Below, piece after piece: positions 53,367-61,429 of a DNA stretch of 64,000 bases. A program made the translations under genes and the position numbers. The notes under the pieces are model-generated. The model was not told where the DNA came from. It saw only the letters and a program-made list of their open reading frames with translations, and did no database searches. Each line of letters opens with the position of its first letter. Positions within the stretch are counted from its first letter, which is position 1. Origin of the DNA: an uncultured Oscillospiraceae bacterium (GTDB lineage: Bacteria; Bacillota; Clostridia; Oscillospirales; Oscillospiraceae); NCBI GenBank assembly GCA_947631865.1, contig CANRNF010000001.1, positions 1 to 64,000 on the forward strand, written 5' to 3'.

Positions 53367-55150
53367 AAGAGTTAGAATATCCCTTTGACGCGGAATACAT
53401 ACTGAGTAAGAAAAAGAAGATCCGCCGGGAAATTCTATCGGGGGGGGGTATATATTCCCTTGTCGATAAGAAGATTGCCATCCTGGGCGGGTCTACCACC
53501 AGCGACATCAAGCTGATCCTGGAGCTCTTCCTGCTCAATTACGGTATTCGGCCCACGTTTTATGAGTCGGAGTACAACCAGTATTATCAGGATGCCATGT
53601 TCCCCAACGCCGAACTGGAGGCGTTTGCGCCGGACGTCATCTATATCCACACCAGCAACCGGAATGTGACCACTTACCCCCAGGTGGCGGACAGCGCCGA
53701 GACGGTGGATAGGCTCATCCAGACCGAGGTGGACAAGTTCACGGGCATGTGGGACCGACTGGCCTCGGTGTATCATTGCCCAATCATCCAGAACAATTTT
53801 GAAATGCCCTTGTATCGCCTCATGGGCAACCGGGACGCATACGACATTCATGGCGCCGTGAACTTTCTGACGCGGCTGAACATGAAGTTCTATGATTACG
53901 CCCAGACCCATGAGAATTTCTATATCTGCGACATCAATTATATATCTGCTGACTACGGCCTGAAGGAATGGTCGAAGCCGTTCTATTGGCATATGTACAA
54001 GTATGCCCTGAACGTCTCCGCCATTCCTTATTTGTCGTTCAATGTGGCGAATATCATCAAGTCCATTTTCGGCAAGAACAAGAAGGGTTTCGTGCTGGAC
54101 TTGGACAACACCCTCTGGGGCGGTGTCATAGGGGACGACGGCGTGGACAATATCGTGCTGGGGCCGGAGGAGTCCGAGGGGCAGGCCTATTCGGAGTTCC
54201 AGCGGTATATCAAGGCTCACCAGCAGCTGGGGGTGTTGCTGAACATCGACTCCAAGAACGACCATGAAAACGCCATCGCCGGTATCAAGCACGGTGACAG
54301 CGCCTTTACGGAGGACGACTTCATCTGCATCAAGGCCAACTGGGATCCCAAGGATCGGAACTTCGCCGCCATCGCCAAGGAGCTGAACTTGCTGCCGGAG
54401 AGCCTGGTGTTCATTGACGACAACCCAGCGGAGCGGCACATCGTCACCGAGCAGCTCAAGGGCGTGCAGGCGCCGGCCATCGGGGACGTGACAGAGTACA
54501 TCCAGAACATTGACCGGTCCGGGTTCTTTGAGGTGACGACCCTGTCCAAGGACGACCTGAAGCGCAACGAGATGTACCGGGAGAACGTGCAGAGGGCCCA
54601 GCTGGAGGCCAGCTTCGCGGACTACAACGAGTATCTGCTGAGCCTTGACATGACTGCGGTCATTAAGCCCTTCGAGCCGGTCTACATGGCCCGGATCGCC
54701 CAGCTGAGCAATAAATCCAACCAGTTCAACCTGACGACCCGGCGCTATACGCAGGCGGAGATAGAGGAAACAGCGGCGGACCCGAACTACATCACACTGT
54801 ATGGCAAGCTGACGGACCGGTTCGGTGACAACGGTGTGGTGTCGGTGGTGATCGGCCATGTGATGGGCGAAGAGTGCCACGTGGACCTGTGGATCATGAG
54901 CTGCCGTGTGCTGAAGCGGGATATGGAGTTCGCCATGATGGACGCGCTGGTGCATGCCTGCCAGGCCCGGGGCGTGAAGAAGATCGTGGGCCACTACTAT
55001 CCCACCGCCAAAAACGGCATGGTACGGGAATTCTATGGCGTTCAGGGATTCACAAAGGTATCTGAGGACGACAAGGGCAACACAGACTGGGAGTTTGCAG
55101 TCACCAACGAATATGAGAACAAAAACAACGTCATTAAAGTAGAAGCATAA
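53363..55150 (+). CDS. FkbH-like HAD-IIIC protein with G9 tract
   Basis: A 595-residue protein with an N-terminal SGNH-like part (IAILGGSTTSDIKLILE, residues ~33-50), a central HAD phosphatase domain (FVLDLDNTLWGGVIGDDG, ~235-252; VFIDDNPAERH) and a C-terminal GNAT-like part (FGDNGVVSVVIGHV). FkbH proteins dephosphorylate 1,3-bisphosphoglycerate and load glyceryl or similar groups onto an acyl carrier protein, which is the next gene. A G9 tract at 53440-53448 encodes SGGGI at residue ~27, so a slip would abolish the protein almost entirely. ATG 53363 overlaps the SGNH gene stop. Confidence 0.88.
   Translation: MKELEYPFDAEYILSKKKKIRREILSGGGIYSLVDKKIAILGGSTTSDIKLILELFLLNYGIRPTFYESEYNQYYQDAMFPNAELEAFAPDVIYIHTSNRNVTTYPQVADSAETVDRLIQTEVDKFTGMWDRLASVYHCPIIQNNFEMPLYRLMGNRDAYDIHGAVNFLTRLNMKFYDYAQTHENFYICDINYISADYGLKEWSKPFYWHMYKYALNVSAIPYLSFNVANIIKSIFGKNKKGFVLDLDNTLWGGVIGDDGVDNIVLGPEESEGQAYSEFQRYIKAHQQLGVLLNIDSKNDHENAIAGIKHGDSAFTEDDFICIKANWDPKDRNFAAIAKELNLLPESLVFIDDNPAERHIVTEQLKGVQAPAIGDVTEYIQNIDRSGFFEVTTLSKDDLKRNEMYRENVQRAQLEASFADYNEYLLSLDMTAVIKPFEPVYMARIAQLSNKSNQFNLTTRRYTQAEIEETAADPNYITLYGKLTDRFGDNGVVSVVIGHVMGEECHVDLWIMSCRVLKRDMEFAMMDALVHACQARGVKKIVGHYYPTAKNGMVREFYGVQGFTKVSEDDKGNTDWEFAVTNEYENKNNVIKVEA
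53440..53448 (+). repeat. G9 tract in the FkbH-like gene
   Basis: Nine G in frame, followed by TATATATTCC, 77 bases after the start codon. Confidence 0.87.
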
Positions 55151-55163
55151 GGAGGAAAAGACG

Positions 55164-55409
55164 ATGACCAGGGCGGAAGTTTATGAAAAGCTGAACAAGG
55201 TGTTCCAGGATGTGTTCGACGACGAGACCATCACAGTGCATGATGAGACCACCTCGGAGGACATTGAGGACTGGGACAGCCTGGAGCACATCAATCTGGT
55301 GGTGGCCGTGGAGAATGAGTTTGATGTCGACTTCAACATGGGCGAGGTCAACAAGATGAAAAACGTAGGTGAGATGGTGGACATCATCCTTCAGCGGGCC
55401 GAGGGATGA
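55164..55409 (+). CDS. Acyl carrier protein
   Basis: An 81-residue acidic ACP. The phosphopantetheine Ser is in the motif DWDSLEHINLVVAVE (Ser near residue 43). It follows the FkbH-like gene by 13 bases with AAGGAGG before the ATG and overlaps the MaoC gene by four bases. It is not next to the usual fatty-acid synthesis genes, so it is a dedicated carrier for the acyl group built by this module. Confidence 0.92.
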   Translation: MTRAEVYEKLNKVFQDVFDDETITVHDETTSEDIEDWDSLEHINLVVAVENEFDVDFNMGEVNKMKNVGEMVDIILQRAEG

Positions 55410-55822
55410 ACCACTATACCTTTAATGATCTATATGTGGGCCAGCGGGAGGAGTTCTCCGTTACCGTAACGGAAAACATGCTCTCGTCGTTCCGTGCTGT
55501 CACCGGGGATGTGAACCCGCTGCACACGGACGACGCCTTTGCGCAGGCGTATAACTATCCCCAGCACGTGGTGTACGGATTGCTGACGACGTCCTTTCTG
55601 AGCACGCTGACAGGGGTTTATCTGCCGGGAGAGCGGTGCCTCATCCAGTCTGTGGAGGTAAAATTTCCTAAACCCGTATTTGTGGGAGATGAGCTTCTCG
55701 TCGTCGGTACGGTGGCTGAGCTGCACGAATCTGTGCGCCAGCTCGTGCTGAAAGTCGAGATTATGCGGCGGGGGGTAAGAGTTCTTAAAGGAACGATGCG
55801 ACTGGGGGTGCTGGAGGGATGA
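55406..55822 (+). CDS. MaoC-like hydratase/dehydratase
   Basis: A 138-residue single hot-dog-fold protein. The signature is VTGDVNPLHTDDAFA (Asp ~33 and His ~38 form the active site), and VYGLLTTSFLSTLTG follows. MaoC enzymes add or remove water across the 2,3 bond of enoyl thioesters with R stereochemistry. With the ACP and a reductase alongside, it would shape a hydroxyacyl or enoyl-ACP. A G6 tract (55770-55775) near the end encodes RRGV and is in frame. Confidence 0.88.
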   Translation: MNHYTFNDLYVGQREEFSVTVTENMLSSFRAVTGDVNPLHTDDAFAQAYNYPQHVVYGLLTTSFLSTLTGVYLPGERCLIQSVEVKFPKPVFVGDELLVVGTVAELHESVRQLVLKVEIMRRGVRVLKGTMRLGVLEG

Positions 55823-56556
55823 GAGATAGAAAGGTGCTTCTTGTCACTGGCGCGTCTTCTGACGTGGGCAGCAAGCTGATCCGAAGGATAGCCGGGAACT
55901 ATGAGATCATTCTGGCCCACTATTGCCATGACAAAGACCGGCTGGAGGCCATGCGAGCAGAACTGGGGGACAAGCTCATTCTTCTGCGGGCGGATTTCAC
56001 CGACCTGCAAAGTGTGGCCGCCATGGTGGACCGGATCGACGCGCTGGGCTGTGTGCCGGACCATATCGTGCATCTGCCGGCACAGCGGGTGCGGCCGGAG
56101 CGGTTCCATAAGACGGCGGTGGAGCAGTATACCGACGGCTTTACCACCGCTGTGGCGTCTATCGTTGTGATCCTGAAGCATTTTCTGCCGAAAATGAGCA
56201 AGCATAAATACGGCAAGGTCGTCTTTATGCTCACATCCTTCACGCTGAATGCGCCGCCCAAATATCAGGCGCCGTATATCACGGCGAAGTATGCCCTGCT
56301 GGGGCTGATGCGTGACTTGGCCCGAGAATACGCAGACAAACACATCATGGTCAACGGGGTGTCACCGGATATGATGGAGACAAAGTTCCTCGCTGACACG
56401 CCGGAGCTGGTCATCCAGCAGAACGCCGCCAACAACCCTATGGGCCGTAATCTTGTGGTGGAGGACGTGCTCCCCACCTTTGAGTACATTCTCTCCGATG
56501 GCGCCGACCTGGTGACAGGACAGAACATTGGCGTTACGGGGGGTGTAATTAGATGA
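55819..56556 (+). CDS. SDR-family oxoacyl-ACP reductase-like protein
   Basis: A 245-residue short-chain dehydrogenase. The nucleotide loop is TGASSDVGSKLI (residues ~10-21), a catalytic Ser-like region is MLTSFTLN, and the YxxxK site is APYITAKYALLG. The C terminus (GQNIGVTGG) is FabG-like. It overlaps the MaoC gene and lies in the ACP module, suggesting reduction of a 3-oxoacyl-ACP. A G6 tract directly before the stop (56538-56543) encodes TGGVIR and could vary the last residues. Confidence 0.85.
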   Translation: MRDRKVLLVTGASSDVGSKLIRRIAGNYEIILAHYCHDKDRLEAMRAELGDKLILLRADFTDLQSVAAMVDRIDALGCVPDHIVHLPAQRVRPERFHKTAVEQYTDGFTTAVASIVVILKHFLPKMSKHKYGKVVFMLTSFTLNAPPKYQAPYITAKYALLGLMRDLAREYADKHIMVNGVSPDMMETKFLADTPELVIQQNAANNPMGRNLVVEDVLPTFEYILSDGADLVTGQNIGVTGGVIR

Positions 56557-56589
56557 CCCAATTTTTTGTGAAATAGGAAATCTTGTCTA

Positions 56590-58119
56590 ATGGAGATCAC
56601 ATCATTCTTATTTTTCGCGATGGTAGGCGTGAGCCTGCTGATCTACTGGTATATGCCGGCACGGCATCAGTGGAAGCTGCTGCTGGCGGACAGTCTAATT
56701 TTCTATTTTGCCAACGCGGTGTGGTATACATTCCTGTATACATGTGTCAGCATCGCAAGTGTGTATGGGGCGACGAAGTACTTTGTAAGGCAGATCGACG
56801 CGAAAGCAAAAAAACGTGTGCTGGTACTGACCGTGCTGCTGAATGCCGGCATACTTGTTGTGCTGAAGTACACCAACTTTGCTATACATACGTTCAACTT
56901 CCTTGGTGAACGCATCCTGCACGTTCAGGGCATCAGCGATGTGGCTTGGCTGGCGCCGCTGGCGATCAGCTTTTATATGCTCCAGCTGCTGTCCTACCTG
57001 CTGGACTGCTATTGGGGCGTAGCGGAGCCTTTTGACCATGTGTTGCATGTAGCACTGTATACCGTTTATTTTCCTCTGATGACCAGCGGCCCCATCTGCA
57101 GGTTCGACGATATGGGAAAGGCTCTTTTTGAGGAACATCGATTTGATTATGACCGAGTGAAATTCGGCCTGATCCGGATAGCCTGGGGACTTTTTAAGAA
57201 GCTTGCCATATCCAACCGGGCAGCTGTGATCGTGAACGGGATGTGGGCTGCGCCGGCGACGTCACAAGGCATCTGCGTATGGATCGCTGTGGCGGTCTTC
57301 GTAGTACAGTTGTATACGGACTTCTCAGGTGTAATGGATATCGCGCTGGGTGTATCGAACTGCTTTGGCATCACCCTGCCGGAGAACTTCCGCTCGCCGT
57401 TTTTCTCCCGTAATGTGCAGGAATTCTGGCGCCGGTGGCATATCACGCTGGGCACTTGGCTGCGGGATTACATCATGAACCCGGTCCTGCGCTCCAAGCC
57501 GCTGCGTAAACTGGGTGCTGCGTGCAAGGAGAAGTTCGGCAAGAAAGCTGGAAAGCGGATACCGACCTATGCCGGTATGCTCGTTCTGTGGCTGGCGACG
57601 GGCCTCTGGCATGAGGGCAGTTGGCGCTTCATTGTGGGCATGGGGCTGTGGTTCTGGTTCGTGATCGTGTCCGGACAGCTCCTGGAGCCGATATTCAAGA
57701 GGGCAAAGACGGCGCTGCACATCCGGGAGGAGAGCTGGTGGTGGCACGCATTCCAGTCCATTCGTACCATCGCGCTGTGGATGGTCAGCCTGCTGTTCTT
57801 CCGGGCTGAGTCCCTGCCGGATTCTCTGACACGGCTGGCTGCCAGTCTGCATATCCAGCTGGACCTGGTGCTTTTTCGGGAGATCAAAGGGGCAGTGAAG
57901 TTTACCGATCTTGGAGGCATAGGAGGCCTGGCTGTGATGGTGCTGTGCTTTTTGGCTGTTCTGGCCGTCGACTACTTGGCGTACAGGGGCGTCAACGTTC
58001 AGGAGAAGCTGGCAGGCCTGAAATGGCCCTACCGCTGGGCGGCATACTACGCCATCGTTCTGGTAGTGTTTTTCTCGCTCAATATCGCCGGACAGGAATC
58101 ACTCTACGCGCAGTTTTAA
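56590..58119 (+). CDS. MBOAT-family O-acyltransferase
   Basis: A 509-residue polytopic membrane protein with about 11 hydrophobic segments. It has MTSGPICRFDDM (residues ~158-169), the DFSGVMDIALG helix, EFWRRWHITLGTWLRDYI and the catalytic His region ATGLWHEGSWRF of the DltB/AlgI/PatA group. These enzymes pass an activated acyl group across the membrane to extracellular glycans. Here the donor is likely the acyl-ACP made by the preceding four genes, and the SGNH protein may finish transfer to the polysaccharide. Confidence 0.93.
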   Translation: MEITSFLFFAMVGVSLLIYWYMPARHQWKLLLADSLIFYFANAVWYTFLYTCVSIASVYGATKYFVRQIDAKAKKRVLVLTVLLNAGILVVLKYTNFAIHTFNFLGERILHVQGISDVAWLAPLAISFYMLQLLSYLLDCYWGVAEPFDHVLHVALYTVYFPLMTSGPICRFDDMGKALFEEHRFDYDRVKFGLIRIAWGLFKKLAISNRAAVIVNGMWAAPATSQGICVWIAVAVFVVQLYTDFSGVMDIALGVSNCFGITLPENFRSPFFSRNVQEFWRRWHITLGTWLRDYIMNPVLRSKPLRKLGAACKEKFGKKAGKRIPTYAGMLVLWLATGLWHEGSWRFIVGMGLWFWFVIVSGQLLEPIFKRAKTALHIREESWWWHAFQSIRTIALWMVSLLFFRAESLPDSLTRLAASLHIQLDLVLFREIKGAVKFTDLGGIGGLAVMVLCFLAVLAVDYLAYRGVNVQEKLAGLKWPYRWAAYYAIVLVVFFSLNIAGQESLYAQF

Positions 58120-58138
58120 AGGAATATAGATTTTTTGG

Positions 58139-58181
58139 CCAAGGGACGTCCCTTGGTATGCTGTTGCGATGCAACAGCATA
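58139..58181 (+). other. Two adjoining perfect hairpins before the dehydratase cassette
   Basis: CCAAGGGAC/GTCCCTTGG (58139-58156) is a perfect palindrome. It is followed without a gap by TATGCTGTTGC-GAT-GCAACAGCATA (58157-58181), an 11-bp stem with a three-base loop. There is no T tract after either, so a simple terminator is unlikely; mRNA processing, stability or protein binding are possible. Confidence 0.7.
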
Positions 58182-58208
58182 ATGACCTTTAAAGTCAGGA
58201 AAGGGCCA

Positions 58209-59147
58209 ATGAACATACTTTCATTTTCCGGTTTTGTCCCGGCGCAGATATGCGACACGGTACGGTTCATCCAATACCGAGGCCAACGAAATATCCCCCA
58301 CTATTGCGGCTATGCGGCGGATTTCATAGCACAGGTGCTGGATGACCCGCAAGTCGACGGATGCGTCTTTCCCCGAACCTGTGACAGTTCGCGGGTGCTG
58401 GCGAGCTATCTTTCGGAGTGTGAGAAATTCGTCTACCGGCTCCACATTCCTGCCCGGCGGGATGAAGCAGCCATATCCTTCCTCTCTGAGAACATCCGTG
58501 GATATAAGGAAGCGGTTGAGTCGTATTACGACGTGAAGCTGGACGATATCCCAGCCAGGGCGAAACGCATAAATGAGCGCAACAGAGTTGTAGAGCGGCT
58601 GTATGCGGCGCTGCCGGAGCTGTCTTACAGCGCCTATCTTCATATGCTCCATGAACTTCTGCAAACTCCCCTGCGGGAGCAGACTGTTCCGGACAGCCTG
58701 CCCGGAGGCGCGGGTGGAAAGCCTGTGTATCTGGTGGGGTCCACTTTGTGCGCTGCTGACCTGCCGGCGCTGATCGAGGGGGCGGGCATGAATATCGTAG
58801 GCGACCGGATCACGGAGTCGAAGCGGCTGTTTTCTGCGCCGCCGGTGCCGCTGGAGGGAGATATCTACGAGGGGATCGCCACAAGTATTCTCCAGAACAA
58901 TGTCTCGCCCACCCAAAATGATTTCGCGTTCATTCTGCGGGAGGACATGGAGGAGATCCGGCGCAAAGGCGTGAAGGGCGTCATATTCGTCACACAGAAA
59001 TACTGTGAGCCGTATGATTATCTCTATTCTGTCTATAGAAAGGCGATGGACGAGATTTCTGTCCCGACGCTGAAGCTGACGCTCGCCGACTCTGCGGACA
59101 GCCGCCGGTTTGACGCCGCCATCGAGACGTTCGCGGATATCATATAA
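58209..59147 (+). CDS. 2-hydroxyacyl-CoA dehydratase subunit (HgdB-like)
   Basis: About 312 residues from ATG 58209, which follows AGGAAAGGG; the ORF track's longer start overlaps the hairpins and the MBOAT gene. It begins LSFSGFVPAQICDTVRFIQYRG and contains CVFPRTCDSSR, YLVGSTLCAAD and FVTQKYCEPYDYLYSVYRKAMDE, the [4Fe-4S]-binding Cys layout of the HgdB/BcrC family. With a partner subunit and an activator these proteins carry out radical dehydration of 2-hydroxyacyl-CoA or reduction of aromatic thioesters. It is somewhat shorter than typical HgdB (~370). The substrate is unknown. Confidence 0.85.
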   Translation: MNILSFSGFVPAQICDTVRFIQYRGQRNIPHYCGYAADFIAQVLDDPQVDGCVFPRTCDSSRVLASYLSECEKFVYRLHIPARRDEAAISFLSENIRGYKEAVESYYDVKLDDIPARAKRINERNRVVERLYAALPELSYSAYLHMLHELLQTPLREQTVPDSLPGGAGGKPVYLVGSTLCAADLPALIEGAGMNIVGDRITESKRLFSAPPVPLEGDIYEGIATSILQNNVSPTQNDFAFILREDMEEIRRKGVKGVIFVTQKYCEPYDYLYSVYRKAMDEISVPTLKLTLADSADSRRFDAAIETFADII

Positions 59148-59157
59148 GGAGGAGCCA

Positions 59158-60297
59158 ATGGGACTGTCATCTCTTCAACTTCAAGCAAAGCTGATGCGGG
59201 AATATTACCGGGACTTCTCCAAGTACGCCAAAGGAAAACCACCGGCGAAGAAAACCGCTTGGGTGACGGCGTTTACGCCGGTGGAGATATTGGAAGCGCT
59301 GGATATCCAGTATATCTATCCGGAGAGTTACGCCGCGGTGATCGCGGCCAGCGGGAGAGAGCAGACTCTTCTGAAGGAGAGCGAGCTGCAGGCGCTCTGC
59401 CGGGACTGCTGCTCCTATGCATGTTGCATCGAGGGCAGCTTGGCGCTGGAGAGCGCGCCCCGGGGCATGCCGCCGAGGCCGGATGTGCTCATTGCCACCA
59501 ACAACCAGTGCAATACGCTACCCAACTGGTGGAACATCCTTGCCAGGCGTTATGGCGTGCCGCTGATCGTAGTGGACTATCCTGGAGAGACTGCGGACCG
59601 GCAGTCGGCGTATGGATATGTGACGGCTCAGCATATGGATCTGATCAAGCGAATGGAGCAGCTGAGCGGGAATGAGTTGGATGATAGCCGGCTGGCGGAG
59701 CTTATCGAACAGAGCCGTACCAGCGTGGCGGCCTGGGAACGGGTGAGAAAACTGCTGGCTGCCAGAGAGATCGAACCAACGCTGCTGTTTGACGGTATAT
59801 CTTTCCTGATCACTTCCCGGTGCAAGCCGGAGACGGCCGAACTCTATGAGGCCATGTATGATGAATTCTCCCAGTTGCCTCCGGCAAACAAAAGCAGGAA
59901 AGGGATATACTGGCTCGGGTATCCGCTTTGGTATCATGAAAAACGCTATCTGCCTGAGATTTTGGATGGCTGCCGTATCTGTGGGTCCAATTATATCTCC
60001 TGGTGGAGTCTGGACTACGCAGGGGACACGGCTATGGAACAGCTCTTCTCCGCGTATAACTATACGTTCCTGAACCTGGCCCAGAGCACGAAGGACGCCC
60101 GCCTTGGGGAGGATATCCGCCGTTCCGGAGCGGCGGGAGCCGTGACGCTGCACAATAAGAGCTGCAAATGCGATTTTGTCTCCGCCCGCAACATCGCTAT
60201 CCCGCAGGCCGAGCTGGAGATCGACATGATCGACAGGACGTTTCTGGACCTAGGCCAGGCGAAGCGGCAGATGGATGTCCTGCTGGAGAATCTATGA
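59158..60297 (+). CDS. 2-hydroxyacyl-CoA dehydratase subunit (HgdA-like)
   Basis: A 379-residue partner of the preceding protein. It shows KTAWVTAFTPVEILEALDIQYIYPE, CCSYACCIEGSLAL, NNQCNTLPNWWNIL and VDYPGETADR, followed by IYWLGYPLWYHEKRYLPEIL; these are shared by HgdA/BcrB-type alpha subunits. The start at ATG 59158 lies after TAAGGAGG. It overlaps the activator gene by four bases. The heterodimer would carry one iron-sulphur cluster per subunit and be strictly anaerobic. Confidence 0.85.
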   Translation: MGLSSLQLQAKLMREYYRDFSKYAKGKPPAKKTAWVTAFTPVEILEALDIQYIYPESYAAVIAASGREQTLLKESELQALCRDCCSYACCIEGSLALESAPRGMPPRPDVLIATNNQCNTLPNWWNILARRYGVPLIVVDYPGETADRQSAYGYVTAQHMDLIKRMEQLSGNELDDSRLAELIEQSRTSVAAWERVRKLLAAREIEPTLLFDGISFLITSRCKPETAELYEAMYDEFSQLPPANKSRKGIYWLGYPLWYHEKRYLPEILDGCRICGSNYISWWSLDYAGDTAMEQLFSAYNYTFLNLAQSTKDARLGEDIRRSGAAGAVTLHNKSCKCDFVSARNIAIPQAELEIDMIDRTFLDLGQAKRQMDVLLENL

Positions 60298-61040
60298 AAC
60301 GGATCGGCATCGATGTAGGCTCCACCTTTACTAAGTACTGCGTCATGGACGAGGCGGGGCAGGCGGAGCTGTTCACGGAGCGGACGCCAGTACGTCAGCG
60401 GGAGTATTTTGCCGTCAAGACGGCGGCCCTGCGGGCATCATATGGGGACTGTGCTGTCATGACGTGTGGCTATGGGAGGAAGAATATCGCCTACGACCGG
60501 ACGGTCACAGAGCTGACAGCACTGGCCGCCGGCGCGGGAAGCACGGTGCCTGAGGCGGACGCGGTGCTGGATATCGGAGGGCAGGACACAAAGCTCGTGT
60601 GCCAGAGGGACGGAAAGCTCCGGGCGTTTTTTGTCAATGACCGATGCGCTGCGGGATGTGGGCTGTTTCTCGGCAATGTACTGCGCCTGCTGGAACTGGA
60701 TTTCGCTGCGCTCGACCTGACGGACCAGGTCCCGCCAGCGCTGCGGCTGAGCTCGGTGTGCGCGGTGTTCGCCCAGAGCGAGATCGTGGAGCTGATCGCG
60801 GCCGGGACGGAGGAAATGGAGATCGTGCGTGCGGTCCTCGTTCAAATCCTGACCCAGGCTCGGGCGCTTCTGGGCAAGGTGGACTGTACGAACATGGTGC
60901 TGTCCGGCGGCCTGACCAGGATCCCAGGAATAGGCCCGTTTGCGGAAAAGGTCCTGCAACGACCGGTGATCATACCGGAAAGAGGTCCATATCTGTCCGC
61001 CGTAGGCTGCGCTCTGCTGGCGGACAACAGGGAGGCATAA
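60294..61040 (+). CDS. 2-hydroxyacyl-CoA dehydratase activator (HgdC-like ATPase)
   Basis: A 248-residue ASKHA-fold ATPase with GIDVGSTFTKYCVMD at the N terminus, LDIGGQDTKLV and NDRCAAGCGLFLGNV, where the two Cys bind the [4Fe-4S] cluster shared by the dimer, and later FAQSEIVELIAAG and VLSGGLTRIPG. It uses ATP to push one low-potential electron into the dehydratase and is normally reduced by ferredoxin or flavodoxin. ATG 60294 overlaps the HgdA-like stop. It is a little shorter than HgdC (~260). Confidence 0.93.
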   Translation: MKRIGIDVGSTFTKYCVMDEAGQAELFTERTPVRQREYFAVKTAALRASYGDCAVMTCGYGRKNIAYDRTVTELTALAAGAGSTVPEADAVLDIGGQDTKLVCQRDGKLRAFFVNDRCAAGCGLFLGNVLRLLELDFAALDLTDQVPPALRLSSVCAVFAQSEIVELIAAGTEEMEIVRAVLVQILTQARALLGKVDCTNMVLSGGLTRIPGIGPFAEKVLQRPVIIPERGPYLSAVGCALLADNREA

Positions 61041-61045
61041 AGCAT

Positions 61046-61429
61046 ATGTATGAGATTCGGGAAGATAGGAAATACACCCGCACCCACCAGTGGGTGCAGG
61101 AGGAGAATGGACGGGTGCTGGTGGGCATAACGGACTACGCCCAGCGTGAGCTACGGGCGATCGTGTTCGTGGACCTGCCGGAAACAGGTGATCCTGTGAA
61201 GGCCGGAGAGCCCTTCGGTGAGGTGGAGTCGATGAAGGTGGTGGCAGAGGTGATCTCCCCGGTGAGCGGCACCGTGTGCCGGGTGAACGAGGAAGTGATG
61301 GACGACCCGTCCCTCATCAACGATGGACCGTATGACGCGTGGCTCATCGAGGCGGAGGATGTGACAGAGCGGATGGAGCTCCTGTCCCCAGCGGAATACC
61401 GGCGGAAGCTGGAGATGCCGGGCGGATGA
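61046..61429 (+). CDS. gcvH: Lipoyl carrier protein (GcvH-like)
   Basis: A 127-residue H protein with the lipoylated Lys in FGEVESMKVVAEVISPVSG (near residue 63). The N-terminal YTRTHQWVQEENGRVLVGITDYAQREL and the end NDGPYDAWLIEAE fit GcvH well. In the glycine cleavage system it shuttles aminomethyl groups between GcvP, GcvT and Lpd, but no gcvP or gcvT is here. It sits between a dehydratase activator and a lipoate ligase, so a different lipoyl-dependent reaction is possible. ATG 61046 is six bases after the activator stop. Confidence 0.92.
   Translation: MYEIREDRKYTRTHQWVQEENGRVLVGITDYAQRELRAIVFVDLPETGDPVKAGEPFGEVESMKVVAEVISPVSGTVCRVNEEVMDDPSLINDGPYDAWLIEAEDVTERMELLSPAEYRRKLEMPGG

Noticed and set aside
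53435-54994. 519-residue minus-strand ORF
   Set aside because: Antisense shadow of the FkbH-like gene, whose HAD motifs are clear.
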